Of a stretch of 23,366 bases of DNA, positions 14,182 to 21,323 are shown one piece after another. A program made the position numbers and the translations under genes. The notes under the pieces are model-generated. The model ran no database searches and was not told where the DNA came from. It saw nothing but the letters and a program-made list of their open reading frames with translations. Position 1 is the first letter of the stretch. Each line of letters begins with the position of its first letter. The DNA lies in the NCBI GenBank assembly GCA_013152195.1, contig JAADGU010000111.1:1-23366 (forward strand). The letters are read 5' to 3'. Source of the stretch: Nitrospirota bacterium (GTDB taxonomy: Bacteria; Nitrospirota; Thermodesulfovibrionia; Thermodesulfovibrionales; JdFR-85).

Positions 14182-14695
14182 TCTTTCGGGCCTCCCTGGT
14201 CTCTTCCTCAGATGACTTCCCCCTCAATCTTCGTACGACTTCAGGGTCTTTAAGGCTCACAAGTCCATTCAATGTTGCCTTCGCCTCATTAAACGGATTA
14301 TGACTTCTGATGGACTTGGCAACTATATTTTCTACACCTGATACCTCAAGCACTGCCCTTACAGCTCCACCGGCAATTACACCGGTACCTTTTGGTGCTG
14401 GCTTTATCAGAACTTCACCAGCACTAAACTTTCCTATTATGTCGTATGGTATAGTGCCATTCTTGAGAGGAAACCTTATTAATGTTTTTTTGGCCTGCTC
14501 TATTGCCTTCCTGATGGCCTCGGGAACCTCTGAAGCCTTGCCTTTACCAAGGCCAACCGTGCCATTACCATCACCAATGGCAACAAGGGCAGTAAAGGAA
14601 AACCTGCGTCCACCCTTAACCACCTTGGAAACTCTATTGATAAAAATTACTTTTTCCTGTATTTCCAGCTCTGACGGGTCAATCCTCTGCACCAT
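14174..14695 (-). CDS. rpsE: 30S ribosomal protein S5
   Basis: S5 contributes to decoding accuracy and the mRNA entry helicase. It has 173 residues. The double-stranded RNA-binding-like domain has EKVIFINRVSKVVKGGRRF and FTALVAIGDGNGTVGLGKGKA. The C-terminal domain has KPAPKGTGVIAGGAVRAVLE and GVENIVAKSIRSHNPFNEAKA. The AAGGAGG motif lies only a base or so before the ATG at 14695, which is closer than normal; the GTG codon immediately after could be the real start. It is preceded by a 158-bp spacer, the longest in the cluster. Confidence 0.97.
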   Translation of the reverse strand: MVQRIDPSELEIQEKVIFINRVSKVVKGGRRFSFTALVAIGDGNGTVGLGKGKASEVPEAIRKAIEQAKKTLIRFPLKNGTIPYDIIGKFSAGEVLIKPAPKGTGVIAGGAVRAVLEVSGVENIVAKSIRSHNPFNEAKATLNGLVSLKDPEVVRRLRGKSSEEETREARKNA

Positions 14696-14712
14696 TCCTC
14701 CTTTTGATTTGC

Positions 14713-14852
14713 TTATTGATTATTGACGATTGAACAATTAAAAAGAAACATACATCATAATGCCCTTATCTTTTTAAAACAACAATCGTTTTAATTATAG
14801 CTGTTTTTCTGAATCAACCACATTTTCAATATTCAATCGCCAATCTTCAATA
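14713..14852. repeat. Opposed heptad arrays, rplR-rpsE spacer
   Basis: Left array: TTATTGA at 14713 and 14720, CGATTGA at 14727, ACAATTA at 14734. Right array in the opposite sense: TTCAATA at 14825 and 14846, TTCAATC at 14832, GCCAATC at 14839. The segments 14722-14734 and 14832-14844 are reverse complements at 12 of 13 positions. The right array begins directly after the rplR stop in the direction of transcription. Confidence 0.6.
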
Positions 14853-14853
14853 T

Positions 14854-15216
14854 CTAAAATTCCAGTCCGCCTTCTCTCGCAGCATCTGCAAGGGCCTTGA
14901 TTCTGCCATGAAACCTGAAACCACCTCTGTCAAAGACTACCTTCTTTATACCTTTCTCTATTGCCCTCTTCGCCAGGAGTCCACCCACCTTCCTTGCAGC
15001 CTCACTATTACCGCCATGAGTTGACAGGTCCTTCATCTCCTTATCACGTGTCGATGCGGCAATCAGGGTGCTTCCCTTTATATCGTCTATAATCTGCACA
15101 TAAATGTGATTCAGCGAACCATAAACAGCAAGCCTCGGCCTTTCAGGCATTCCAAAGACCTTTTTTCTTACCCTGTTACTTCTCCTCTCCCTTGCTTCTC
15201 TTCTTGTTCTTCTCAA
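14854..15216 (-). CDS. rplR: 50S ribosomal protein L18
   Basis: L18 binds 5S rRNA together with L5. It has 120 residues: a basic N-terminus, RPRLAVYGSLNHIYVQIIDD, STLIAASTRDKE, then a conserved C-terminal KVVFDRGGFRFHGRIKALADAAREGGLEF segment, positions about 92-120. The start is a TTG (15216) with GGAGG nine bases upstream; the frame closes seven codons further up, so no better start exists. Confidence 0.96.
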   Translation of the reverse strand: MRRTRREARERRSNRVRKKVFGMPERPRLAVYGSLNHIYVQIIDDIKGSTLIAASTRDKEMKDLSTHGGNSEAARKVGGLLAKRAIEKGIKKVVFDRGGFRFHGRIKALADAAREGGLEF

Positions 15217-15253
15217 CTCAGGAAACCTCCGCGTTTATTTAAACAGATCAAAT

Positions 15254-15267
15254 TATACAGTATACAG
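15254..15267. repeat. Short heptad duplication, rplF-rplR spacer
   Basis: TATACAG occurs twice in tandem (15254 and 15261) within the 95-bp AT-rich spacer. This is the same 7-nt period as in other spacers of the cluster, but with only two units and no clear opposite array. Confidence 0.35.
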
Positions 15268-15311
15268 CAAGCATTAAAAAAGTCATGACATTCAGTCTTT
15301 CAGACCGCACA

Positions 15312-15860
15312 TTACTTTTTCCCTGCCTTGCCGGGTTTAAGTTTGAGCCTTTCCCCCGCATAGCGTATACCCTTCCCCTTGTATGCATCCGGCGGTCTCA
15401 GAGCCTTGATATTTGCTGCTACCTGACCAACAAGCTGTTTGTCATATCCGATAAGTGCAACCTTCAAAGGCCGGGCTTTCTGGTCTATCTCTGCAGATAC
15501 ACCTTCCGGCAGTGCAAATTCAACTGGATGCGAATAACCAAGGGAAAAAACAAGTGTTTTACCTTTTGACTCCACCTTGTATCCGATCCCGACTATCTCC
15601 ATCTCTTTTCTATACCCCGCACTTACACCCTCTATCATATTGGCAATAAGGCTCCTCGTGAGTCCATGAAGTGCCCTTTTCTGCTTTGTATCATCCGGTC
15701 TTGTAACCAGAAGGCTGTCCTTATCTATATTCAGATTCATGGAAGACGGGAAATTCCAGCGTAGCTCACCCTTTGGTCCCTTCACCTCGATAAGAGTTCC
15801 ATCAACCTTCACATTCACATTCTTCGGTATCTCTACAGGTTTTTTTCCTATCCTTGACAT
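15312..15860 (-). CDS. rplF: 50S ribosomal protein L6
   Basis: L6 lies near the GTPase-associated centre of the 50S subunit. It has 182 residues: MSRIGKKPVEIPKNVNV, EVKGPKGELRW, then the two-fold repeated domain, with the signature GYSHPVEFALPEGV and PPDAYKGKGIRYAGE near the end and a basic tail. A GAGGAG lies upstream of the ATG. It is flanked by spacers of 81 bp (from rpsH) and 95 bp (to rplR). Confidence 0.97.
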   Translation of the reverse strand: MSRIGKKPVEIPKNVNVKVDGTLIEVKGPKGELRWNFPSSMNLNIDKDSLLVTRPDDTKQKRALHGLTRSLIANMIEGVSAGYRKEMEIVGIGYKVESKGKTLVFSLGYSHPVEFALPEGVSAEIDQKARPLKVALIGYDKQLVGQVAANIKALRPPDAYKGKGIRYAGERLKLKPGKAGKK

Positions 15861-15941
15861 CCCTTAATTCTCCTCGATTACAAATATGTTTGTCACCTTG
15901 ACATTACTAAACCCGAAACATAAATAACCTACGACTTAATG

Positions 15942-16334
15942 TCACCAGACATGACAGAGAAGTTCTCCGCCGAGCTTGTCCCACTTACAGGTCTTGTCAC
16001 TCCTGATGCCTTTAGGTGTTGAGAGTATTGCCAGTCCTACTCCTCCCATAACTACCGGCACCTCTCTATAACCAACATAGACTCTCTTGCCGGGTTTACT
16101 CACCCTTTTCAGCCCGGAGATGATACTCTGACCCTCAACATATTTTAAGGAGATCCTGAGAACTCCCTGCTTTTTATCCTTGATAATCTTATAAGCCCTG
16201 ATAAACCCTTCTTCCTTGAGTATCTTGGCTATTTCCAACTTCATGCGTGACGCGGGAATATCCACCTTCTCAGCCCTGATCATGGTGGCATTCCTGATCC
16301 TTGTCAGCATATCAGCAACCGGGTCAGTTAACAT
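15942..16334 (-). CDS. rpsH: 30S ribosomal protein S8
   Basis: S8 is an early central-domain 16S rRNA binder, known in E. coli as the translational repressor of the spc operon. It has 130 residues: MLTDPVADMLTRIRNA, SRMKLEIAKILKEEGFI, RVSKPGKRVYVGYREVP, and a C-terminal LSTPKGI followed by KLGGELLCHVW, all canonical. AGGAG is about six bases before the ATG. It lies nine bases after rpsN. Whether S8 autoregulation applies here was not tested. Confidence 0.97.
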   Translation of the reverse strand: MLTDPVADMLTRIRNATMIRAEKVDIPASRMKLEIAKILKEEGFIRAYKIIKDKKQGVLRISLKYVEGQSIISGLKRVSKPGKRVYVGYREVPVVMGGVGLAILSTPKGIRSDKTCKWDKLGGELLCHVW

Positions 16335-16343
16335 GCCTCTCTC

Positions 16344-16529
16344 CTACCAACTTGATTTTGTTACTCCAGGGATTAGTCCCTGATGTGCCAGCGTCCTGAA
16401 ACAGATCCGGCACATGGCAAAACGTCTCAGATATCCTCTGGGTCTGCCACAGATAAGACATCTGTTGTAAGCCCTGACTTTGTATCTCGGTGTTCTCTTC
16501 CGCTTTTCTACTAAACACTTCTTGGCCAT
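16344..16529 (-). CDS. rpsN: 30S ribosomal protein S14, short zinc-binding type
   Basis: A 61-residue type Z S14 of the 30S head. The zinc site is complete: C24, C27, C40 and C43, in CLICGRP and CRICFRTLAH, ending GLIPGVTKSSW. An extra cysteine at position 5 is not part of the site. AAGGAG lies about ten bases before the ATG. It sits between rplE and rpsH, as normal. Confidence 0.97.
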   Translation of the reverse strand: MAKKCLVEKRKRTPRYKVRAYNRCLICGRPRGYLRRFAMCRICFRTLAHQGLIPGVTKSSW

Positions 16530-16575
16530 ATTTTATATCACTCCTTACAAGTATGCTGCACTGAGTAGTTTTTCC

Positions 16576-17133
16576 TCAATCCTTAAAAGGCATTCCAAGG
16601 TTTCTCAGCAGTGCCTTTCCCTCTCCATCAGTTTTAGCAGTAGTGCATATTATAATATCAAAACCGTGAACCATATCTACTTTTTCATAGTCTATCTCGG
16701 AGAATATATACTGTTCCTTGACACCCATTGCATAATTCCCCCTGCCGTCAAAGGATTTTGAGGTAAGCCCCCTGAAATCCCTGATCTGGGGTATGGCAAT
16801 GCTTATAAGTTTATTAAGGAAATCATACATCATATCTCCCCTGAGTGTCACCTTGCAGCCTATAGGCATCCCCTTTCTCAGCTTAAAACCTGCTATGGAC
16901 TTCTTAGCCTTGGTTGTAACCGCTTTCTGTCCTGAAATCGCAGTAAGTTCTTTCTGAGCCGCATCAAGGAGCTTGATGTTCTGCATCGCCTCTCCGAGTC
17001 CAACATTAAGGACAATCTTCTCAAGTTTTGGTACCTGCATCACATTTCCGCAGGACAACTCCTCCATCAACTTAGGGATCACCTCTTTAAAATATTTCTC
17101 TTTCAGTCCTGGAATATATTTCTTCTCAGCCAT
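16576..17133 (-). CDS. rplE: 50S ribosomal protein L5
   Basis: L5 binds 5S rRNA and forms bridge B1b to S13. It has 185 residues: IPGLKEKYFKEVIPKLMEE, VPKLEKIVLNVGLGEA, GQKAVTTKAKKSIAGFKLRKGMPIG as one conserved stretch (residues about 68-92), RDFRGLTSKSFDGRGNYAMG, and the C-terminal TTAKTDGEGKALLRNLGMPF. The ATG shares one base with the rplX TAA (TAATG); GGAGG lies about 13 bases upstream. Confidence 0.97.
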   Translation of the reverse strand: MAEKKYIPGLKEKYFKEVIPKLMEELSCGNVMQVPKLEKIVLNVGLGEAMQNIKLLDAAQKELTAISGQKAVTTKAKKSIAGFKLRKGMPIGCKVTLRGDMMYDFLNKLISIAIPQIRDFRGLTSKSFDGRGNYAMGVKEQYIFSEIDYEKVDMVHGFDIIICTTAKTDGEGKALLRNLGMPFKD

Positions 17134-17453
17134 TACTGGTCTATTACCTCCTTACACCTCTTACAGAGCCTCACCTTACGTCCATCATCAAGAATATGGT
17201 TACTGATACGGGAAGGCTTCTGACATCGCGGACATACAAGCATTACCTTAGAAATATGAAGAGCGCCTTCCTTTTCAATTATGCCGCCCTGAGAGTACTG
17301 CCTTGAAGGCTTCATATGTCTCTTTATCATATTTACCCGTTCAATTATTACACGGTTCTTCTTTGGTATCAGCGAAAGAATCTTGCCCTGCTTTCCCTTT
17401 TCCTTTCCTGATATTACAATTACTTTATCATTTTTCTTTATCTTCAGGCCCAT
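17133..17453 (-). CDS. rplX: 50S ribosomal protein L24
   Basis: L24 is an assembly initiator near the exit tunnel. It has 106 residues. An N-terminal KOW motif (NDKVIVISGKEKGKQGKIL) is followed by a C-terminal zinc ribbon-like region with C74/C77 and C97/C100. The frame also has an ATG at 17465, but that ATG has no binding site. The bases between the two ATGs include GGAGG placed five nt before the ATG at 17453, which therefore decides the start. It overlaps rplE by one base. Confidence 0.95.
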   Translation of the reverse strand: MGLKIKKNDKVIVISGKEKGKQGKILSLIPKKNRVIIERVNMIKRHMKPSRQYSQGGIIEKEGALHISKVMLVCPRCQKPSRISNHILDDGRKVRLCKRCKEVIDQ

Positions 17454-17525
17454 CTTTTCCTCCATGTTATTCAGTGTCAGTATCTGTAAACGGTTCTACT
17501 CACACTGATCGCTTGCTCCGATCTC

Positions 17526-17894
17526 TTATAATACCTCAGGCGCCAGCGAAACAATCTTGGTGAATTCCTTCCACCTTAATTCTCTTGCTACAGGACCAAA
17601 CACCCTTGTTCCGACCGGTTCACCCTGTGCATTTATCAGCACACAGGCGTTCTGGTCAAATCTTATATAAGTGCCATCCGGCCGCCGGGTCTCTTTTCTT
17701 GTCCTCACTACAACTGCCTTTGCCTTGGAACCTTTTTTTACATTGCTGTTGGGAACAGCCTCCTTCACACTCACAACTATAACATCCCCAACCCTCGCAT
17801 ATCTTCTTTGTGAGCCCCCAAGAACCCTTATACACATTACTCTCTTGGCCCCTGAGTTATCTGCTACTTCAAGAATGCTCTGTACCTGTATCAT
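17526..17894 (-). CDS. rplN: 50S ribosomal protein L14
   Basis: L14 is at the subunit interface and takes part in bridges with 16S rRNA. It has 122 residues: MIQVQSILEVADNSGAKRVMCI, GDVIVVSVKEA, VVVRTRKETRRPDGTYIRFDQNA, and GTRVFGPVARELR, all family signatures. A good ribosome binding site (GGAGTGATAGGAAG) precedes the ATG. It lies between the 115-bp spacer after rpsQ and the 72-bp spacer before rplX. Confidence 0.97.
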   Translation of the reverse strand: MIQVQSILEVADNSGAKRVMCIRVLGGSQRRYARVGDVIVVSVKEAVPNSNVKKGSKAKAVVVRTRKETRRPDGTYIRFDQNACVLINAQGEPVGTRVFGPVARELRWKEFTKIVSLAPEVL

Positions 17895-18009
17895 CTTCCT
17901 ATCACTCCCGGCTTTCGTTTTACGCTATACAGAAATTTAAAAATACGAAAAAGCATGACATGTTATTCTATTATCTTCTTCCCGTGCTTTTGTTTTTTGT
18001 ATAACGACT

Positions 18010-18255
18010 CTAAGATTCCTTCTTCAGTACATCTACTATAACCCATCGCTTTGTCTTGCTTAACGGTCTCGACTCAAGAATCTTGACTGTATCCCCAAAG
18101 CTGCAACGGTTATCCTCATCATGTGCCTTAAACTTGGATACCCTCTTGATAATCTTTTTATAAAGCGGGTGCTTATACTGTCGCGTAACTGCCACAGTTA
18201 CAGTTTTATCCATCTTGTCACTTACAATCTTACCAACAAAGACTTTTCTTGGCAT
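18010..18255 (-). CDS. rpsQ: 30S ribosomal protein S17
   Basis: S17 is an early 16S rRNA binder with an OB fold. It has 81 residues: PRKVFVGKIVSDKMDKTVTV, then VTRQYKHPLYKKIIKRVSKF, then AHDEDNRCSFGDTVKILESRPLSKTKRW, ending in a short acidic and basic tail. AGAGG is five bases before the ATG. Spacers of 89 bp (to rpmC) and 115 bp (to rplN) flank it; in many bacteria these junctions are nearly closed. Confidence 0.97.
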   Translation of the reverse strand: MPRKVFVGKIVSDKMDKTVTVAVTRQYKHPLYKKIIKRVSKFKAHDEDNRCSFGDTVKILESRPLSKTKRWVIVDVLKKES

Positions 18256-18344
18256 GTTTACCTCTTTTACTCCCGTCGTTTATATATTATCAAAAAAACT
18301 TACTATTGCTTCGGCCTTCACTCTTAAATATTACGGAGTTAAAA

Positions 18345-18545
18345 TCAGACAGTCTTCTGTTTTTCCTTTTCTGTAGTTATAGTCAGAATCCTTGCAATAT
18401 CCTTTCTTACAGCACTAATCCGCTTAGGGTTCTGGATTTCGCCGGTTGCCTGTTGAAATCTGAGATTGAATAGCTCTTTTCTCAATTCCTTCTCTTTTTG
18501 CAGGAGCTCCTCAGCTGTCATATTTCTCACGTCAGAAGATTTCAA
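18345..18545 (-). CDS. rpmC: 50S ribosomal protein L29
   Basis: L29 is a small helical-hairpin protein at the exit tunnel rim, part of the SRP and trigger-factor docking area. It has 66 residues: MKSSDVRNMTAEELLQKEKE, LRKELFNLRFQQATG, NPKRISAVRKDIARILT. The start is a TTG that overlaps the rplP stop as TTGA, with GGAGG seven bases upstream inside rplP. Confidence 0.96.
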   Translation of the reverse strand: MKSSDVRNMTAEELLQKEKELRKELFNLRFQQATGEIQNPKRISAVRKDIARILTITTEKEKQKTV

Positions 18546-18961
18546 AGCACAGCCTCCTCTCTCTTTACAAACTTCGTAGCAACAGGTAATTTATGTGAAG
18601 CCAGCCTCAGGGCCTCCCTTGCAACATCTTCAGGCACTCCTGACATCTCATACAGAATTCGTCCGGGCTTTATCACTGCAACCCAGTACTCGAGATTTCC
18701 CTTTCCTTTTCCCATCCTTGTTTCAGCAGGTTTCTTTGTAATGGGCTTATCCGGGAATATTCTTATCCAGAGCTTGCTGCCCCTCTTAACATGCCTTGTA
18801 ATTGCAACCCTCGCAGCCTCAATCTGTCTGCTTGTTATCCATCCAGGCTCAAGGGCCTTAAGCCCGTACTGTCCGAAAGATACATCAGATCCCCTATAGG
18901 CCTTTCCTCTCATATTGCCCTTTTGGGTCTTTCGATATTTAACTTTTTTTGGCATTAACAT
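18542..18961 (-). CDS. rplP: 50S ribosomal protein L16
   Basis: L16 organises the A-site tRNA region of the 50S subunit. It has 139 residues: MLMPKKVKYRKTQKGNMRGKA, GQYGLKALEPGWITSRQIEAAR, then RGSKLWIRIFPDKPITKKP, ETRMGKGKGNLEYWVAV and PGRILYEM, all canonical. The ATG at 18961 has AAAGGAG nine bases upstream, so the MLMP start is preferred over the ATG two codons later. A predicted stem-loop lies in the spacer just upstream. Confidence 0.97.
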   Translation of the reverse strand: MLMPKKVKYRKTQKGNMRGKAYRGSDVSFGQYGLKALEPGWITSRQIEAARVAITRHVKRGSKLWIRIFPDKPITKKPAETRMGKGKGNLEYWVAVIKPGRILYEMSGVPEDVAREALRLASHKLPVATKFVKREEAVL

Positions 18962-18982
18962 AGCTTATAACTCCTTTATTTC

Positions 18983-19038
18983 ATCTGTCACCTGTCGTCT
19001 CAATAGCCGGCAACTGATATCCGGCGACAGGTAACTAA
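18983..19038. repeat. Heptad repeats and stem-loop, rpsC-rplP spacer
   Basis: ACCTGTCG (18990-18997) is the exact reverse complement of CGACAGGT (19025-19032). Inside, GCCGG (19006-19010) matches CCGGC (19021-19025), giving a two-part stem. The same stretch has a 7-nt period: ATCTGTC and ACCTGTC at 18983 and 18990, then TAGCCGG (19004), CAACTGA (19011), TATCCGG (19018) and CGACAGG (19025). It is GC-richer than the other spacer arrays. Confidence 0.6.
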
Positions 19039-19682
19039 CGGGTAGCACTCAGGACCTCACCTTTATACATCCAGACCTTTACACCTATTACACCATATGT
19101 TGTCCTTGCCTCAGCAAATCCATAGTCTATATCTGCACGAAAGGTGTGCAGCGGAACACGACCATCTCTATACCATTCTCTTCTGGCAATCTCGGCACCT
19201 GCAAGCCGGCCGGCACAATGAACCCTTATACCCTGAGAACCGAACCTCATCGCTGAACCAACGGCCTTTTTCAGTGCCCTTCTGTATGCAACCCGCTTCT
19301 CAAGCTGCATCGCAATATTTTCGGCTACCAACTGTGCATCAAGCTCCGGCTTTCTTACCTCTTTTATATCAATGGCTACCTGCTTTCCAATCATGGCCTC
19401 CAGGTCCTTCTTCAGCCTTTCCACCTCTGCTCCCTTCTTGCCTATTATAATACCAGGCCTTGCAGTATGGATGGCGATCCTGACCTTCTGACCCTCTCTT
19501 TCACCAACCCTCTCTATCTCTATTTTCGAGATTCCTGCATGGTAAAGTTTCCCCTTTATGTGTTTTCTGATTCGCAGGTCTTCATGGAGCTGTTCTGCAT
19601 ATCCCTGCTTTAAAAACCATCTTGATTCCCATGTCCTGATTATCCCGATCCTGTTACCTATGGGATGAGTTTTATGTCCCAA
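19035..19682 (-). CDS. rpsC: 30S ribosomal protein S3
   Basis: S3 is at the mRNA entry site and has helicase activity with S4 and S5. It has 215 residues: MGHKTHPIGNRIGIIRTWES, a KH domain with RPGIIIGKKGAEVERL, then EVRKPELDAQLVAENIAMQLE, VAYRRALKKAVGSAMRFGSQGI (about 131-152) and the C-terminal domain with RREWYRDGRVPLHTFRADIDY. The start is TTG (19682), with a GGGGGTG run upstream. It is shorter at the C-terminus than many S3 proteins but complete. Confidence 0.97.
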   Translation of the reverse strand: MGHKTHPIGNRIGIIRTWESRWFLKQGYAEQLHEDLRIRKHIKGKLYHAGISKIEIERVGEREGQKVRIAIHTARPGIIIGKKGAEVERLKKDLEAMIGKQVAIDIKEVRKPELDAQLVAENIAMQLEKRVAYRRALKKAVGSAMRFGSQGIRVHCAGRLAGAEIARREWYRDGRVPLHTFRADIDYGFAEARTTYGVIGVKVWMYKGEVLSATR

Positions 19683-19696
19683 AATACACCCCCGGA

Positions 19697-19780
19697 TTTA
19701 ATGTTGAATTATGAATGTTGAATGATGAATTAAAGACCGGGAACAACTTACCATTCAACATTAAAAGTTTAACATTCAAA
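19697..19780. repeat. Opposed heptad arrays with 13-bp perfect inverted repeat, rplV-rpsC spacer
   Basis: Units at 19701 and 19715 read ATGTTGA; those at 19708 (ATTATGA) and 19722 (ATGATGA) differ at one or two positions. A second array, 19752-19780, has the opposite orientation and also contains ATGTTGA on the minus strand. TTTAATGTTGAAT (19697-19709) and ATTCAACATTAAA (19753-19765) are exact reverse complements. Confidence 0.65.
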
Positions 19781-19781
19781 T

Positions 19782-20123
19782 TTATTCCTCCTCTGCAAGC
19801 ACTATGGTTATATGACACGACTTCTTCTTTATGATATTTGCCCTTCCCATTGCCCTGGGGAAAAGCCTCTTCATCACAGGACCCTCATCAACATAGGCCG
19901 TGACTACTCTCATATCTTCCGGAACATCAACTTCCTTCTGCTCTGCATTGGCCATTGCGGAACGAAGCAGCTTCTCTACAAACTGCGCACCCCTGTAGGG
20001 CATAAACCTCAGTGCAATCATTGCATCTCCGGCTTTTTTACCCCGTATGAGGTCAATCACCCTTCTGGCCTTTCTTGGTGTAATTCTTGCGTATCTCAGC
20101 ATAGCCTTGGATTCCATAGACAT
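19782..20123 (-). CDS. rplV: 50S ribosomal protein L22
   Basis: L22 has a long beta-hairpin lining the exit tunnel, the site of macrolide-resistance changes in other species. It has 113 residues: ESKAMLRYARITPRKARRVIDLIRGK in a conserved stretch (4-29), SAMANAEQK, and the hairpin ending FPRAMGRANIIKKKSCHITIVL. The ATG is one base after the rpsS stop, with AAGGG just upstream. It is followed by a 99-bp spacer before rpsC. Confidence 0.97.
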   Translation of the reverse strand: MSMESKAMLRYARITPRKARRVIDLIRGKKAGDAMIALRFMPYRGAQFVEKLLRSAMANAEQKEVDVPEDMRVVTAYVDEGPVMKRLFPRAMGRANIIKKKSCHITIVLAEEE

Positions 20124-20124
20124 T

Positions 20125-20409
20125 TTAACCCTTCACCCTCGTAGTCCTTTCGCTCCCTGCATGCCCCTTGTAAGTTCTCGTACGCGAAAACTCACCCAGT
20201 TTATGTCCCACCATATTTTCGGAAACGTACACAGGAATAAACTTCATTCCATTATGAACGGCAAACGTCAAGCCTACAAACTCAGGCAGTATGGTGGACC
20301 TGCGGGACCAGGTCTTGATTATTCTTTTCTCTCCGGTATCAATCATTACCTGAACCTTCTTCATCAACTTCTCATCAACATATGGACCTTTTTTAAGAGA
20401 CCTTGGCAC
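20125..20409 (-). CDS. rpsS: 30S ribosomal protein S19
   Basis: S19 is in the 30S head and forms a complex with S13 near the A-site tRNA. It has 94 residues: MPRSLKKGPYVDEKLMKKV, IKTWSRRSTILPEFVGLTFAVHNG (34-57), FIPVYVSENMVGHKLGEFSRTRTY and a basic tail. The start codon is GTG with a strong AAGGAGG five bases upstream. Confidence 0.97.
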   Translation of the reverse strand: MPRSLKKGPYVDEKLMKKVQVMIDTGEKRIIKTWSRRSTILPEFVGLTFAVHNGMKFIPVYVSENMVGHKLGEFSRTRTYKGHAGSERTTRVKG

Positions 20410-20492
20410 TTACGCCTCCTTTGCATTGGTACCAGCTTAGAAGCCAGCTATTTAAATACATTTTTTCTTGCATGAAAAAACCCCTGCGCGCT

Positions 20493-21311
20493 TTATTTTC
20501 TCTTCTTTACGATCATTTTATCAGTTTTGTAATTCTTCCTGGTCTTTACACCCTCAGGCTTGCCCCATGGTGAGCAGGCAGGCCGGCCACCGGAACTCTT
20601 CCCCTCACCACCACCAAGAGGATGATCTATGGGGTTCATTGCCACACCCCTGACGCTTGGCCTCCTGCCAACCCAGCGCTTTCTGCCAGCCTTACCATAG
20701 TTTATATTCTCATGATCAACATTACTGACCTGGCCGACTGTCGCCATGCAATCTATAGGCACAAGCCTAACTTCCCCGGAACCAAGTTTTATCTGGGCAT
20801 ATTTCTTGTCCTTTGCTACAAGCTGAGCCTGAGTCCCGGCACTCCTGACAAGCTTACCCCCCTGTCCGTGCCTTAACTCAATATTATGTATAAATGTTCC
20901 GAGTGGCATGTTCTTCAAAGGCAAGGCATTTCCTGCCTTAATCTCTGCCTCCGGCCCGGACATCAGCTGGTCTCCAACATTGATACCGTTTGGTGCAAGC
21001 ACATATCTCCGCTCGCCATCAACATATTTCAGCAATGCAATCCTTGCTGTTCTGTTCGGATCATACTCTATGGTTTCCACTGTTGCCGGCACACCAAACT
21101 TGTCTCTTTTAAAATCGATAATCCGGTAAAGTCTCCTGTTTCCACCACCCCTCTGCCAGGCCGTTATCCTGCCCTGGTTATTTCGGCCACCCCGCTTCTT
21201 AAGGGATACACACAGAGGCATATATGGCTTATCTGTTGTCAGTTCACTGTAATCTGCAACTGACATGAATCTTCTGCCTGGCGATGTTGGTCTGTATATT
21301 CTGATTCCCAT
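20493..21311 (-). CDS. rplB: 50S ribosomal protein L2
   Basis: L2 is required for subunit association and tRNA binding near the peptidyl transferase centre. It has 272 residues: MGIRIYRPTSPGRRFMSVAD, GGRNNQGRITAWQRGGGNRR, YDPNRTARIALLKYVDGERRYV (80-101), and the C-terminal GVAMNPIDHPLGGGEGKSSGGR. The conserved histidine of DHP is present; the second histidine of the common DHPHGGGEG is leucine here, and GRPACSPWG replaces the common GRHPVTPWG. GGAG precedes the ATG closely. It is preceded by a 96-bp repeat-bearing spacer. Confidence 0.97.
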   Translation of the reverse strand: MGIRIYRPTSPGRRFMSVADYSELTTDKPYMPLCVSLKKRGGRNNQGRITAWQRGGGNRRLYRIIDFKRDKFGVPATVETIEYDPNRTARIALLKYVDGERRYVLAPNGINVGDQLMSGPEAEIKAGNALPLKNMPLGTFIHNIELRHGQGGKLVRSAGTQAQLVAKDKKYAQIKLGSGEVRLVPIDCMATVGQVSNVDHENINYGKAGRKRWVGRRPSVRGVAMNPIDHPLGGGEGKSSGGRPACSPWGKPEGVKTRKNYKTDKMIVKKRK

Positions 21312-21323
21312 ATCTACTCCTTC

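Noticed and set aside
16324..16518. 64-codon frame overlapping rpsN in another frame
   Set aside because: It is a shadow of rpsN, which has the complete zinc site and family sequence.
14713..19780. Heptad arrays as CRISPR repeats
   Set aside because: The units are 7 nt, adjacent and degenerate, with no spacers between them and no cas genes nearby.
20461..20480. Hairpin TTTTTTC-TTGCAT-GAAAAAA between rpsS and rplB as a terminator
   Set aside because: The stem is nearly all A-T and lies inside an operon whose downstream genes are essential. More likely chance in an AT-rich spacer.
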